Below, in pieces: positions 53,080 to 61,571 of a stretch of DNA of 64,000 nt; position 1 is the first letter of the stretch, and each line of letters starts with the position of its first letter. The DNA is from Paraburkholderia phytofirmans PsJN (lineage in GTDB: Bacteria > Pseudomonadota > Gammaproteobacteria > Burkholderiales > Burkholderiaceae), in contig NC_010676.1 in NCBI RefSeq assembly GCF_000020125.1, forward strand, positions 2,914,001 through 2,978,000, in the 5' to 3' direction. Position numbers and translations under genes: made by a program. The notes under the pieces were generated by a model. That model worked only from the letters and a program-made list of their open reading frames with translations, searched no databases and had not been told where the DNA came from.

Positions 53080-54426
53080 ATGGCTAAACCTCGCCAACTC
53101 CACCTCGGTGCATTCATGCGACCGGCGGCCATCCACACGGGTGCGTGGCGCTATCCGGGCGCCGACCCGCATGCGAATTTCAGCCTCGACCAGATGCGTC
53201 GTTCGATCCGGCGACTGGAAGCGGCGAAGTTCGATGCCTTCTTCATGGCCGACCACCTGGCGTTATTGAACATGCCAATCGCAGCTCTTATGAGGAGCCA
53301 CACGGTGACGTCATTCGAACCGTTCACGCTGCTCTCGGCGCTGTCGGCGGTGACTGAGCGGATCGGGCTGATCGCAACGGCCTCGACAACCTTCGATGCG
53401 CCTTACCACATTGCCAGGCGGTTTGCGTCGCTGGACCACATCAGCGGCGGCCGGGCCGGCTGGAACGTGGTGACGACGGCGAACCCCGACGCGGCCCTCA
53501 ACTTCGGCTACGAGTCCCAGATGGATCATGACGATCGCTACGAGCTTGCACGGGAGTTTGTCGATGTCGTCACGGGCCTGTGGGACAGCTTCGCCGATGA
53601 CGCCTTCGTCAGGGACACCGAAAGCGGGGTCTTCGTCAATCCGGCACGAATCCATGCGATCAGTCACAAAGGTCCCTCACTGAAAGTGCGCGGCCCGCTC
53701 AACATCGCACGGCCTCCGCAGGGCTGGCCTGTGATTGTTCAAGCTGGTGCGTCGCCGGCAGGCCGTCAGCTCGCGGCGGAAACCGCTGAAGTCATTTTCG
53801 GTGCTCCGCCGTCGATAGAGGCCGCTCGCAGCTTCAATGCCGATATACGTTCGCGCATGGTTTCGATCGGCCGTACACCCGACGCGCTGCGTTACCTGCC
53901 CGGCGCTTTCGTCGTCGTAGCTCACAGCATGGATGAGGCTATCGAGCGCCGCGCGATGCTAGATAGCCTCATCCACTACGACAGTGGCATCGGCTCTCTC
54001 AACTCGATGCTTGGATTCGACGTTTCCGGCCATGATCCCGATGGACCACTGCCGGAGATCCCGGAGACTGAAGCTGGGCGCTCGCAGCGCGAGCGCATGG
54101 TCAATCTCGCCCGGGAGAAGGGTCTGACGATTCGGGAGCTCGCGCGCGCCGCCGGCAGCTATTCGGGTTTCGCCTTCGTCGGCACCGCGACATCGATCGC
54201 CGACGAGATGCAGGAGTGGCTGGAGACTGAGGCCTCGGATGGCTTTAACCTCATGTTCCCCTGGATTCCGGGCGGCCTCGACGAGGTGGTCGACAGGCTA
54301 GTCCCGGAGCTGCAGCGACGCGGTTTGTTCAGGCGCGAATATGAAGGAAGCACATTGCGCGAGCATCTCGGCCTACCCCGGCCTTCCAATCGTTTCTTTC
54401 CGCACGAACCCCGCGCGGCCGCCTGA
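53080..54426 (+). CDS. LLM-class FMN-dependent monooxygenase (NtaA/SnaA/DszA family)
   Basis: 448 residues of the luciferase-like TIM barrel. The N-terminal LGAFMRPAAIHTGAWRYPGADP is typical of the NtaA/SoxA group; further features are FDAFFMADHLALLN, HISGGRAGWNVVTT (flavin site), VIVQAGASPAGRQLAAETAEVIF and the C-terminal GFNLMFPWIPGG. These enzymes use FMNH2 from a separate reductase to oxygenate sulfur, nitrogen or carbon compounds (nitrilotriacetate, dibenzothiophene sulfone, alkylsulfones). No flavin reductase gene is in the cluster. Confidence 0.93.
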   Translation: MAKPRQLHLGAFMRPAAIHTGAWRYPGADPHANFSLDQMRRSIRRLEAAKFDAFFMADHLALLNMPIAALMRSHTVTSFEPFTLLSALSAVTERIGLIATASTTFDAPYHIARRFASLDHISGGRAGWNVVTTANPDAALNFGYESQMDHDDRYELAREFVDVVTGLWDSFADDAFVRDTESGVFVNPARIHAISHKGPSLKVRGPLNIARPPQGWPVIVQAGASPAGRQLAAETAEVIFGAPPSIEAARSFNADIRSRMVSIGRTPDALRYLPGAFVVVAHSMDEAIERRAMLDSLIHYDSGIGSLNSMLGFDVSGHDPDGPLPEIPETEAGRSQRERMVNLAREKGLTIRELARAAGSYSGFAFVGTATSIADEMQEWLETEASDGFNLMFPWIPGGLDEVVDRLVPELQRRGLFRREYEGSTLREHLGLPRPSNRFFPHEPRAAA

Positions 54427-54453
54427 TTTAATTGTCCGATCGAGGAGTTCTCC

Positions 54454-54836
54454 ATGGCACGCATCGTCACCTTTGCCGAATATGGCGCACCCGATGTTCT
54501 GAAGATCGAGGACATCCCATTGCCAGAGCCGGGACCGGATGAGATCCGTATCGCCGTCAAGGCGATCGGCTTGAACCGTGCGGAATGGATGTGGCGCACG
54601 GGCATCTACGTCGAACCGGCCAATCTTCCTGGCCGGCTGGGCTACGAGTCCGCGGGCGCCTTGGCGCCGGGTGGCGCGGTAATGATCTATGGCGCGTTAA
54701 GCAACGAAGTGACACCGCTCCCGATGCTGCGAACGCAACCATCTCAAAGTACCTCCGGTTCAAACAAATCGTCGAAGCGCATCGCGAACTGGAAAAGAAC
54801 CAGCATTTCGGCAGGATCGTCGTCACTCCGTAATTT
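54454..54836 (+). pseudogene. Zinc-type alcohol dehydrogenase / quinone oxidoreductase remnant
   Basis: The frame opens like an MDR protein (ARIVTFAEYGAPDVLKIEDI, then NRAEWMWRTGIYVEPANLPGRLGYESAG). It then jumps straight to a late segment (LAPGGAVMIYGALSNEVTPLPM), having lost the nucleotide-binding domain of about 170 residues. After that, the true C-terminus (FKQIVEAHRELEKNQHFGRIVVTP) appears in a different frame. So there is one large in-frame deletion and a second deletion or frameshift. The original frame runs on to 54900 as nonsense. Non-functional. It sat in the same operon as the monooxygenase, 27 bp after it. Confidence 0.85.
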
Positions 54837-54957
54837 GCGGCAGCCGCCTATAGCGAACTCCCGCGCGACGAAGTTTCATCTCGCAGTTCCAGCGTTGTGA
54901 AAAACATGCGGGCAATCTAACTGCCCGCGACTCATCCTCTATTGAATGGACAGAATC

Positions 54958-55704
54958 ATGGCAAATACTCTTCAAGGAAAGATCGCTCTTGTGACCGGCG
55001 GCTCACGCGGAATTGGCGCCGCAACCGCCATCCAGCTCGCTGCGGAAGGCGCCACCGTAGCGCTCAGTTATTCCAGCAGTGAGGCCGCGGCCCAAGAGGT
55101 CATTGCAAGGATCGAAGCCTCCGGTGGAAAGGCTATTGCTCTGAAGGCGGACCAGGCGGATGCAAAAGCGGTCAAGGCATTGATTGCGGAAGTTATCGAG
55201 CGGTTGGGCCGGATCGACATTCTCGTCAATAACGCCGCCGTTTTCGTCACAGGTACGGTAGCCGAGACCGCTGATACATCGGCCTTCGAGAGACAAGTGA
55301 AGATCAATTACGAAGCCGTGGTCACCGCAATCCGGGAAGCGTCGCGGGTGATGGATAGTGGCGGCCGGATTATCTCCATTTCGTCGGCCCTCGCCTGGCG
55401 ATCAACCTGGCCTGGCCTTGCTGACTACAGCGCAACGAAGCGTGCGATTGAAGGCTACAGCAAAGGCGCCGCGCGAGATCTCGGCCCGAAGGGCATTACT
55501 GTGAATGTTATCGGCACCGGTTCGACGAATACCGAAATGAATCCTGATGACAGTCCCTTTGCCGAGGCGCAGGCAGCCGCCACTGCGCTCGGGCGCTTCG
55601 GTCGGCCTGAAGAGATCGCCTCGGTAATCGCCTTCGTCGCCAGCCCGGCTGCGAGCTTCATTACCGGCGCAATCATTCCCGTCGACGGTGGCTATAGCGC
55701 GTGA
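54958..55704 (+). CDS. Short-chain dehydrogenase/reductase
   Basis: 248 residues, classical SDR. Cofactor motif TGGSRGIGAA, NNAA in VNNAAVFVTG, catalytic Ser in ISISSALAW, Tyr-x3-Lys as YSATKRA, and a FabG-like ending SFITGAIIPVDGGYSA. The Arg in GGSRGIG suggests preference for NADP(H). ATG at 54946 is an alternative start giving four more residues. 120 bp after the wrecked dehydrogenase gene and 86 bp before another SDR. Confidence 0.92.
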   Translation: MANTLQGKIALVTGGSRGIGAATAIQLAAEGATVALSYSSSEAAAQEVIARIEASGGKAIALKADQADAKAVKALIAEVIERLGRIDILVNNAAVFVTGTVAETADTSAFERQVKINYEAVVTAIREASRVMDSGGRIISISSALAWRSTWPGLADYSATKRAIEGYSKGAARDLGPKGITVNVIGTGSTNTEMNPDDSPFAEAQAAATALGRFGRPEEIASVIAFVASPAASFITGAIIPVDGGYSA

Positions 55705-55790
55705 CGCAATACGAGCCACGTGACGCAGCTTACCGTTTCGTGGCTCGGATAGCTTTGAACCTTCTAACTGGTTGTCAAAGGAGTCGGAAA

Positions 55791-56540
55791 ATGAACGATT
55801 CACCTGTAGTACTTGTGACTGGCGCGCTTTCTGGAATTGGTCGCGCAACAGCCATTGCCTTTGCAAAAGAGAAAGCTCGGCTGGTCATCTCGGGCCGTCG
55901 AATCGAAGAAGGCAGGAAGCTGGCAGAGCAACTGCGTTCGTCGGGTGCCGAAGTGGAATTTGTGCAGGCAGACGTGCGTTTCGAGGACCAGGTTCAAGGC
56001 CTGGTCGATCGGGTGATTTCCCGTTTTGGTCGTCTGGACATTGCGGTGAACAGCGCCGGTTACGAGGGCGACCCGGCACCGATCGTCGAACAGAACATCG
56101 ATCAATACGCTTTTGTTTTCGATACGAATGTTCTCGGCACGTGGCTGGCGCTCAAGCATGAAATCCGCGTCATGGCAGCCCAGGGCGGCGGAAGCATTGT
56201 CAATGTATCGTCAACGATGGGTATTCGCGGCGCTCCCCATAACGCACTTTATGTCGCCAGCAAGCATGCGGTCGAGGGCCTGACGAAATCCGCCGCACTC
56301 GAGACGGCGGCGATCAATATTCGAGTCAACGCGGTAGCTCCGGGGCCCATACAGACTGAAATGCTTGACCGCATAACGGGTTCCGAATCGGGCAAGGCCG
56401 CGATGCTCGCTTCCGTGCCGCTTAAACGTGCGGGAACGCCTGAGGAGATTGCGGATGCAATCGTTTTTGTGGCGTCGGATAAAGCGAGTTTTATGACCGG
56501 AGAAGTGCTTCGGGTCAACGGAGGACGCACTGCTGCGTGA
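55791..56540 (+). CDS. Short-chain dehydrogenase/reductase (glucose-dehydrogenase type)
   Basis: 249 residues. TGALSGIGRATAIAFAKEKARLVISGRR carries the cofactor motif, NSAG replaces NNAG, catalytic Ser is in VNVSSTMGIRG, and Tyr-x3-Lys reads YVASKHA. The ending is SFMTGEVLRVNGGRTAA. It is about 35-40 percent similar by eye to the previous SDR, so the pair is not a recent duplication. AAGGAG lies about 10 nt before the ATG. It is the last gene before a terminator and the IS91-type element. Confidence 0.92.
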   Translation: MNDSPVVLVTGALSGIGRATAIAFAKEKARLVISGRRIEEGRKLAEQLRSSGAEVEFVQADVRFEDQVQGLVDRVISRFGRLDIAVNSAGYEGDPAPIVEQNIDQYAFVFDTNVLGTWLALKHEIRVMAAQGGGSIVNVSSTMGIRGAPHNALYVASKHAVEGLTKSAALETAAINIRVNAVAPGPIQTEMLDRITGSESGKAAMLASVPLKRAGTPEEIADAIVFVASDKASFMTGEVLRVNGGRTAA

Positions 56541-56881
56541 GACTGATGCACAGCCAACTCGTGATCGCATGACCACGCTGCCCGCGCTGCATGCTAAAGA
56601 TTTTTGATCGAGTCGGGGGCAGAAAGGCCGCCCTTGATCAGCCACGACTGACAACGCAGTCTTGACGGCCTGATCTCCACGGGCGCCCTCCTGCAAGGGC
56701 CGTTTTTGCGTAACACGCTGACATTTCGATACATCAGCGGAAGGACAGGTGTGGGTCGATGGACTAAACCGCTCGCGCGGTAGGGGCTACGATCCGACGC
56801 TGGAGGTGAAGGTCAAGCCGGTCACGCGGTTTATGTTGGCGAACGAGGCAATCCGCCTCGCTCTTCAACAGGAGCCGAATC
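56541..56881. other. 341-bp gap between the SDR operon and the IS91-type integrase
   Basis: It holds a plus-strand terminator near the middle, a small ACCGC/GCGGT hairpin at 56768-56781, and the leader of the integrase gene. The left end of the mobile element must fall here, but it cannot be fixed by eye because IS91-type elements have no target duplication. Confidence 0.5.
56685..56707 (+). terminator. Intrinsic terminator after the SDR genes
   Basis: GCCCT pairs with AGGGC around a 6-nt loop and is followed by CGTTTTT. It lies about 145 bp past the second SDR stop and is oriented to end that operon. Confidence 0.55.
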
Positions 56882-57757
56882 ATGACCTCCTTACCGGCAA
56901 ACGTCAGCCCATTGCGCCAGCGCATGATCGACGACATGCGCATGCGCCAGCTTGCTCCCAAGACGCAGGACATCTATCTGCACATCGTGCGTGAGTTCGC
57001 CCGGTTTCTCGGGCGCTCACCTGACACGGCCACCGTCGAGGACCTGCGCCGCTACCAGCTCTATCTGGTCGATCACGGCACATCGGCCGTGTCGCTGAAC
57101 CACGCGATCACCGGCCTGAAGTTCTTCTTCACGGTCACGCTCGACCGGCCCGAGCTGATAGTCAGGATGCAGCCGGTGCGCGTTCCCCGCATATTGCCCG
57201 TCGTGCTCAGTCCCGACGAAGTGCGGCGGCTGATCGAGGCAGCCGGCAACCTCAAGCACCAGACTGCGCTGTCAGTCGCCTACGGTGCCGGGCTGCGCGC
57301 AAGTGAAGTCGTAGCGCTGAAGGTCACCGACGTCGACAGCGAACGCATGACACTGCGTATCGAGCAGGGCAAGGGCCGCCGCGACCGCTACGCCATGCTC
57401 TCGCCGGTGCTGCTCGAGCGGCTGCGCGTATGGTGGCGCATGGCCCGTGCGCAGGGCAAGATGTTTGACGGCGGGTGGCTGTTTCCCGGGCTCGATCCAC
57501 TCGACCAGTTGAGCACGCGACAGTTGAACCGCGCCATTCATGCCGCCGCCGAAGCCGCGCACATCGACAAGCGTGTATCCATGCATACCTTGCGCCACAG
57601 TTTTGCGACGCATCTCCTCGAACAGAAGGTCGACATCCGCGTGATCCAGGTTCTGCTCGGCCACGCCAAGCTTGAGAACACCGCACTTTATGTGCAGGTG
57701 GCCACCGACCTGCTGCATGAAGTCACCAGTCCACTGGACCGCCTGCCTCCTGGATAA
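56882..57757 (+). CDS. Tyrosine recombinase/integrase of the IS91-type element
   Basis: 291 residues. N-terminal SAM-like core-binding domain (LRQRMIDDMRMRQLAPKTQDIY, VSLNHAITGLKFFFTVTL), then the catalytic domain: Arg in SVAYGAGLRASEVVALK, HTLRHSFATHLLE (His-x2-Arg-His) and the nucleophile Tyr in LLGHAKLENTALYVQV. All catalytic residues are present. AGGAG lies about 7 nt before the ATG. It works with the following HUH transposase in this type of element; its exact job in transposition is not settled. Confidence 0.93.
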   Translation: MTSLPANVSPLRQRMIDDMRMRQLAPKTQDIYLHIVREFARFLGRSPDTATVEDLRRYQLYLVDHGTSAVSLNHAITGLKFFFTVTLDRPELIVRMQPVRVPRILPVVLSPDEVRRLIEAAGNLKHQTALSVAYGAGLRASEVVALKVTDVDSERMTLRIEQGKGRRDRYAMLSPVLLERLRVWWRMARAQGKMFDGGWLFPGLDPLDQLSTRQLNRAIHAAAEAAHIDKRVSMHTLRHSFATHLLEQKVDIRVIQVLLGHAKLENTALYVQVATDLLHEVTSPLDRLPPG

Positions 57758-57778
57758 GCCCATACCCTGCAGCATCTC

Positions 57779-58948
57779 ATGCTGGAGGTTGCGGACATCT
57801 TCCGCAGCCACGGGCCGGCGTGGCGAGCCACGACACATCTGAGCCTGGGGCAGCTGAAGGTCATGTCGGCCATCGAACGGTGCCGCACCGCGGCACTGGG
57901 CGGACATGTGCTGCGCTGTTCAGGCTGCACAATGACAGAGGTGTCCTTCAACTCGTGCCGGAACCGGCATTGCCCGAAGTGCCAGGCCAGTGCCGCACAC
58001 CGCTGGCTGGAGGCACGCCAGGCCGATCTGCTACCTGTCGAGTACTTCCACGTCGTCTTCACGCTTCCCGCACCCATCAGCGCCATCGCCTGCTATAACA
58101 AACGGATCATCTACGGCCTGCTGCTCGACATCGCCGCTGACACGCTGCGCACGATCGCCGGGGATCCCAGGCATCTCGGCGCCCAGATTGGCGCCACGCT
58201 CGTACTGCACACCTGGGGCTCGGCGCTGACGCATCACCCGCATGTGCACGGCATCGTACCCGGTGGCGGACTGTCGCCTGACGGTGAGCGCTGGATCGCC
58301 TGCCGCCCCGGCTTCTTCCTGCCCGTGCGCGTCCTCTCACGCCTGTTCCGGCGCCGCTTCCTCGAAGCACTCGCAGACGCCCACAGGCGCGGCCAGTTGC
58401 AGTTCTTCGGCGAGTACACCGGCCTCGCTGATCCCGCTACCTTTGCCCGGTGGCTTGCGCCGCTACGTACCTGCGAATGGGTGGTCTACGCCAAACGCCC
58501 GTTCGCCGGACCGGAAGCGGTGCTCGAGTACCTCTCACGCTACACGCACCGCGTCGCCATCTCCAACCAGCGCCTCGTCGCCTTCGATGAGCGCGGTGTG
58601 ACGTTCCGCTGGAAGGACTACCGTGCAAAGGGACGCACCCGCTACAAGACCATGACCCTCGAAACCGGCGAATTCATGCGCCGCTTCCTGCTCCATGTGC
58701 TGCCCAGTGGCTTCCATCGCATCCGTCACTACGGATTGCTCGCCAACCCGGTGCGCCGCGCCAGACTCGCGCGGGTGCGCGATCTGCTGCACATCGCACC
58801 CGCGACCAGCCCATCACCGGACCACGCCATCATCGAAACCCGGCCCGTCTTCATCTGCCGGCACTGCGGCGCACCGATGATCGTCATCGACATCCTCGCG
58901 CGCAGCGCCCCGATCCGCGCACCGCCCATGCGCCTGGATCAGCCATGA
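57779..58948 (+). CDS. IS91-family HUH (Y2) transposase
   Basis: 389 residues. N-terminal zinc-finger-like domain (CSGC then CRNRHCPKCQ), the HUH motif in HHPHVHGIVPGGGLSPDG, and the paired tyrosines four residues apart in YLSRYTHRVAISNQR, which define a Y2 rolling-circle transposase. A C-terminal Cys pair (CRHCGAPM) is also present. Preceded by the recombinase gene. No internal stop; probably active or recently so. Confidence 0.93.
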   Translation: MLEVADIFRSHGPAWRATTHLSLGQLKVMSAIERCRTAALGGHVLRCSGCTMTEVSFNSCRNRHCPKCQASAAHRWLEARQADLLPVEYFHVVFTLPAPISAIACYNKRIIYGLLLDIAADTLRTIAGDPRHLGAQIGATLVLHTWGSALTHHPHVHGIVPGGGLSPDGERWIACRPGFFLPVRVLSRLFRRRFLEALADAHRRGQLQFFGEYTGLADPATFARWLAPLRTCEWVVYAKRPFAGPEAVLEYLSRYTHRVAISNQRLVAFDERGVTFRWKDYRAKGRTRYKTMTLETGEFMRRFLLHVLPSGFHRIRHYGLLANPVRRARLARVRDLLHIAPATSPSPDHAIIETRPVFICRHCGAPMIVIDILARSAPIRAPPMRLDQP

Positions 58949-59416
58949 ACCTCACGGCTCCTCGAACTGCCTGTCCAACGTTGGCTTTGCGGCGACGCGG
59001 CCCACGAACGGACGTATGCGCGCGTCGCTTCGCGATGTGCTTCGTGCGCCCGCTTCATCATCCCGAATACGCAACTGCACCGCGTCGCGATGGCGTTAGT
59101 GCCCGACCGGCTTCTCGCCAGACTGTGTCGCACCCGACATCACTGAACATCCCGCGCTATCAATCGCCATAGCCGCGAAACCTCCAACCGCATTGGGGCA
59201 CTCCGCGGTTTCCTCCATCGGGCTTATTCGACGCCTGCCGGCACGCGCCGAGGTACCGTCACGTTCCTGGGGCCGACGGCAGGCATCGAATAACCCTAAA
59301 CGATCAGAGCCCGTCGTCGTCGGGCTCAACTCGACCATTGACCGCCATTCAACTTAATGCCGTTACCGACCGTTTACCAAGTTACATCCGTCATGCGTTG
59401 CACCCCGCCAGAACAG
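58949..59416. other. 468-bp gap right of the IS91-type transposase
   Basis: No protein is supported on either strand. It contains the right end of the element, a large imperfect inverted repeat and a 7-bp perfect hairpin (GAGCCCG/CGGGCTC at 59307-59327), which may be the ori end of the element. Confidence 0.55.
59221..59296. repeat. 76-bp inverted repeat with 20-bp arms (18/20 matched)
   Basis: Left arm 59221-59240 (GGCTTATTCGACGCCTGCCG) and right arm 59277-59296 are inverted copies with two mismatches and a 36-bp spacer. No gene is inside. It could be a miniature element, the remains of another element's termini, or part of the IS91-type end. Confidence 0.75.
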
Positions 59417-60073
59417 TTATCCATGTTCTACACGGTTTGAAGCGATGAATCTCGTGGCTTCCTGCAGCGACGATGCGATCTCGTCTTCGCTACGGCCGCC
59501 GTTGATCGCGATGCGTCCCCCGAAGACGAAGTGAGGAACCGAGCGCACCCCTGCGGCGGCGGAGTTTGCTGCCTCCTGCTCGACGCGCCTGTACTCGGCC
59601 GGGTCAAGTGCAATGGCGCGGGCTTCGGCGTACTCAAATCCATGTCCGGAGGCGATGTCTGCCAGCACGTCAGCGCTTCCGATATTCTTCGCGTCAAGAA
59701 AATAGGCGTTCGTAATCGCTACGGCGAGCCGGTGCTGTGTACCGTGTTCGCGTGCGGCCAGAATGAGCGCGTGCGCCGCTTGCGTGGGATAGGCCATACG
59801 CTGGCGACCAAGATCAAGGGATAGACCCGAAGCGCGAGCCTCGGCCTCCGGCCGCGCAAACGCCACCTTCGGATCGGTTATGCCGTAACGGATGCGAAGC
59901 AGATCTGGAATGTAAAGTCCGCTCGCGGGCGCGTCCGGAAGCAGCAAGACCGGGTGGTGGTGAATGCCCACGAGGAGTTCGGGAAAGCGCTCGGCCAACA
60001 CTTTGTCGAGGCGATGCTGGCCAACGATACACCATGGGCAGGTGATTTCCGTATAAAGGTCGATTCTCAGCAT
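59417..60073 (-). CDS. DsbA-family (FrnE-like) thiol oxidoreductase
   Basis: 218 residues without signal peptide: LRIDLYTEITCPWCIVGQHRLDKVLAE holds the CPWC active site, followed by a helical insertion (LAYPTQAAHALILAARE-like) and a C-terminal thioredoxin strand with the cis-Pro region (GVRSVPHFVFGGRIAINGG). This is the cytosolic FrnE/2-hydroxychromene-isomerase-like branch of DsbA. It is 13 bp downstream of the SDR gene on the same strand, so the two probably form an operon controlled by the divergent HxlR regulator. Confidence 0.92.
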   Translation of the reverse strand: MLRIDLYTEITCPWCIVGQHRLDKVLAERFPELLVGIHHHPVLLLPDAPASGLYIPDLLRIRYGITDPKVAFARPEAEARASGLSLDLGRQRMAYPTQAAHALILAAREHGTQHRLAVAITNAYFLDAKNIGSADVLADIASGHGFEYAEARAIALDPAEYRRVEQEAANSAAAGVRSVPHFVFGGRIAINGGRSEDEIASSLQEATRFIASNRVEHG

Positions 60074-60086
60074 AGTGCCCCCCGAA

Positions 60087-60812
60087 TCACGACTGGGGCA
60101 AAGGCGGAAGAATCGACTCGACCCGATCGCGCCTCGCGACGAGGGTCTGAATTTCTTCAGCAATTGTGTCCGGGTCGATGACCGGAAGATTCGGGTCGAG
60201 CGCTGCGCCGCTGGCGGTCATGGCACGCAAGCCCGTCGAGCGATCAATGACCGCGCCGATGTTCACCATCCCGGCATAAACGCCCCTGGACGCCACCTCT
60301 GCATTGAGCGTAAGCACGTAGTTGCGCGTGGCCGCCATGAGGGGGCCAACACCACTCATGCCAGGCCTCGTCACCACGGCCGTCAGCCCGCCGACGATCA
60401 CGATCGCGCCATCGCCGCGGGCGAGCATGCCCGGAAGCACCGCATGCGATACCTCCACAGGCGCGAACGTGAAGATGTTGGCCATGGACTGTAGTGTCGA
60501 CGCATCGAGGTCCACTGCCGGGACAAAGCTCGCATCGGATGGGGCTGGCGCAAAGACGGCCACATCGATAGCGCCGAGCCGATCCTTGACCGAACGGACG
60601 AGCGCGGGAATGCCGTCGAGATCGGTGAGATCGGCAGGAAAGGCGACCGCCTCGATACCGGCGACAGCCAGTGCGGCTACTCGCTCCTCTAGCGGCGCGG
60701 CACGCCGCGCGACGAGCGCAACGCGATACCCCGCGCTTCCGAACCGGTGCGCAAGGGAAGCTCCGAGACCGGTGCCGGCGCCGAACAGCGCGATGGTTTT
60801 CTTGCTAGTCAT
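60087..60812 (-). CDS. Short-chain dehydrogenase-like protein
   Basis: 241 residues of the SDR fold: cofactor motif FGAGTGLGASLAHRFG (a GxGxGLG variant of TGxxxGIG), ALVARRAAPLEERV, then IDVAVFAPAPSD in place of NNAG. The catalytic Tyr-x3-Lys is not visible (the region reads GPLMAATRNYVLTL), so it may not act as a classical SDR dehydrogenase. GGAG lies 6 nt before the ATG. It is divergent from the HxlR gene and followed by the DsbA-like gene. Confidence 0.87.
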   Translation of the reverse strand: MTSKKTIALFGAGTGLGASLAHRFGSAGYRVALVARRAAPLEERVAALAVAGIEAVAFPADLTDLDGIPALVRSVKDRLGAIDVAVFAPAPSDASFVPAVDLDASTLQSMANIFTFAPVEVSHAVLPGMLARGDGAIVIVGGLTAVVTRPGMSGVGPLMAATRNYVLTLNAEVASRGVYAGMVNIGAVIDRSTGLRAMTASGAALDPNLPVIDPDTIAEEIQTLVARRDRVESILPPLPQS

Positions 60813-60843
60813 TGCGAACTCCATTGGGGTGGTATGTTTCAAT

Positions 60844-60871
60844 GACCGACTATGCTTGATAGACTGACTAC
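60844..60871. promoter_or_regulatory. Direct repeats GACcGACTAt / GACtGACTAc in the SDR-HxlR intergenic region
   Basis: Two 10-bp repeats (8 of 10 matched), 18 bp apart start to start, in the 92-bp region between divergent genes. Candidate HxlR operator; no direct evidence. Confidence 0.35.
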
Positions 60872-60904
60872 TCACAAGAACGCATAGCTTCGAGGCCTAG
60901 TCAC

Positions 60905-61300
60905 ATGCGTATGCCTGCAACCGCTCCGAGCCAACCTGGCACGAATCCGTCCTGCCAGAGGGTCAACCAGATCCTTGGCCGCATGGGTGACAAGTGGACG
61001 ATCCTCACAATCACAATGCTGGCGCAGCAGCCGCGGCGCTTTAACGAGCTGAAACGCTTGATTGGTGGAATTTCCCAGCAGATGCTGACCCGCACGCTGA
61101 AGGCGTTGGAGCGCGACGGAATGGTGACGCGGACCGTCCATCCGACTGTCCCGCCGCAAGTCGAGTACGCGCTGACCGCGCTCGGCGGGTCAGTGTCCTT
61201 GCCGCTGATAGAGCTTGCAACGTGGGTCGTGGATCACCTCGACCAGATTGAAATGCATCGGGCCTTGCACGATCACGAAGCGGACCCACCGCGGACTTGA
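60905..61300 (+). CDS. HxlR-family transcriptional regulator
   Basis: 131 residues with the HxlR pattern: NQILGRMGDKWTILTITMLAQQPRRFNELKRLIGGISQQMLTRTLKALERDGMVTRTVHPTVPPQVEYALTALG (read in segments). The first-helix Cys (C17, in NPSCQRVNQ) matches the redox-sensing Cys of some members (HypR/QorR type). Divergent from the SDR-DsbA pair, which it probably controls; a thiol-responsive switch would fit a DsbA-like target. Confidence 0.93.
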   Translation: MRMPATAPSQPGTNPSCQRVNQILGRMGDKWTILTITMLAQQPRRFNELKRLIGGISQQMLTRTLKALERDGMVTRTVHPTVPPQVEYALTALGGSVSLPLIELATWVVDHLDQIEMHRALHDHEADPPRT

Positions 61301-61571
61301 TCCGGTGTGCCGTGTTGTTTGCGCGCCCGTTCAGATGACGGTAGTTCTCGCGAAAGCGGTCGTATGTTTGGCTCATTCATTCGGCCGGGTTGGGTCGAAT
61401 TATGCCTTTCGCATATCTGCTGCGATCAGCGATCAATTGAGGCCTGCATCGGACCGCGTTCGGCCACGAGCGGCCGTTCGACATCAGGCCCAAGATCGCT
61501 AACAATCGACGAGTTCCTCGTTCGCCTCGCGTTCACCGATCCGCAAATTAACCCACTGTCAGGATAGCGCC

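Larger units (their letters stand above)
56740..59330 (+). mobile_element. IS91-type element with tyrosine recombinase and HUH transposase (ends approximate)
   Basis: Two co-directional genes, a tyrosine recombinase and a Y2/HUH transposase 21 bp apart, make up the core. This pairing is known from several two-gene IS91-family elements. IS91 elements transpose by rolling circle, leave no target duplication and have unlike ends (ori and ter), so the limits given are a guess. Hairpins occur on both sides (56768-56781 and 59307-59327). Both genes look intact. Confidence 0.7.
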
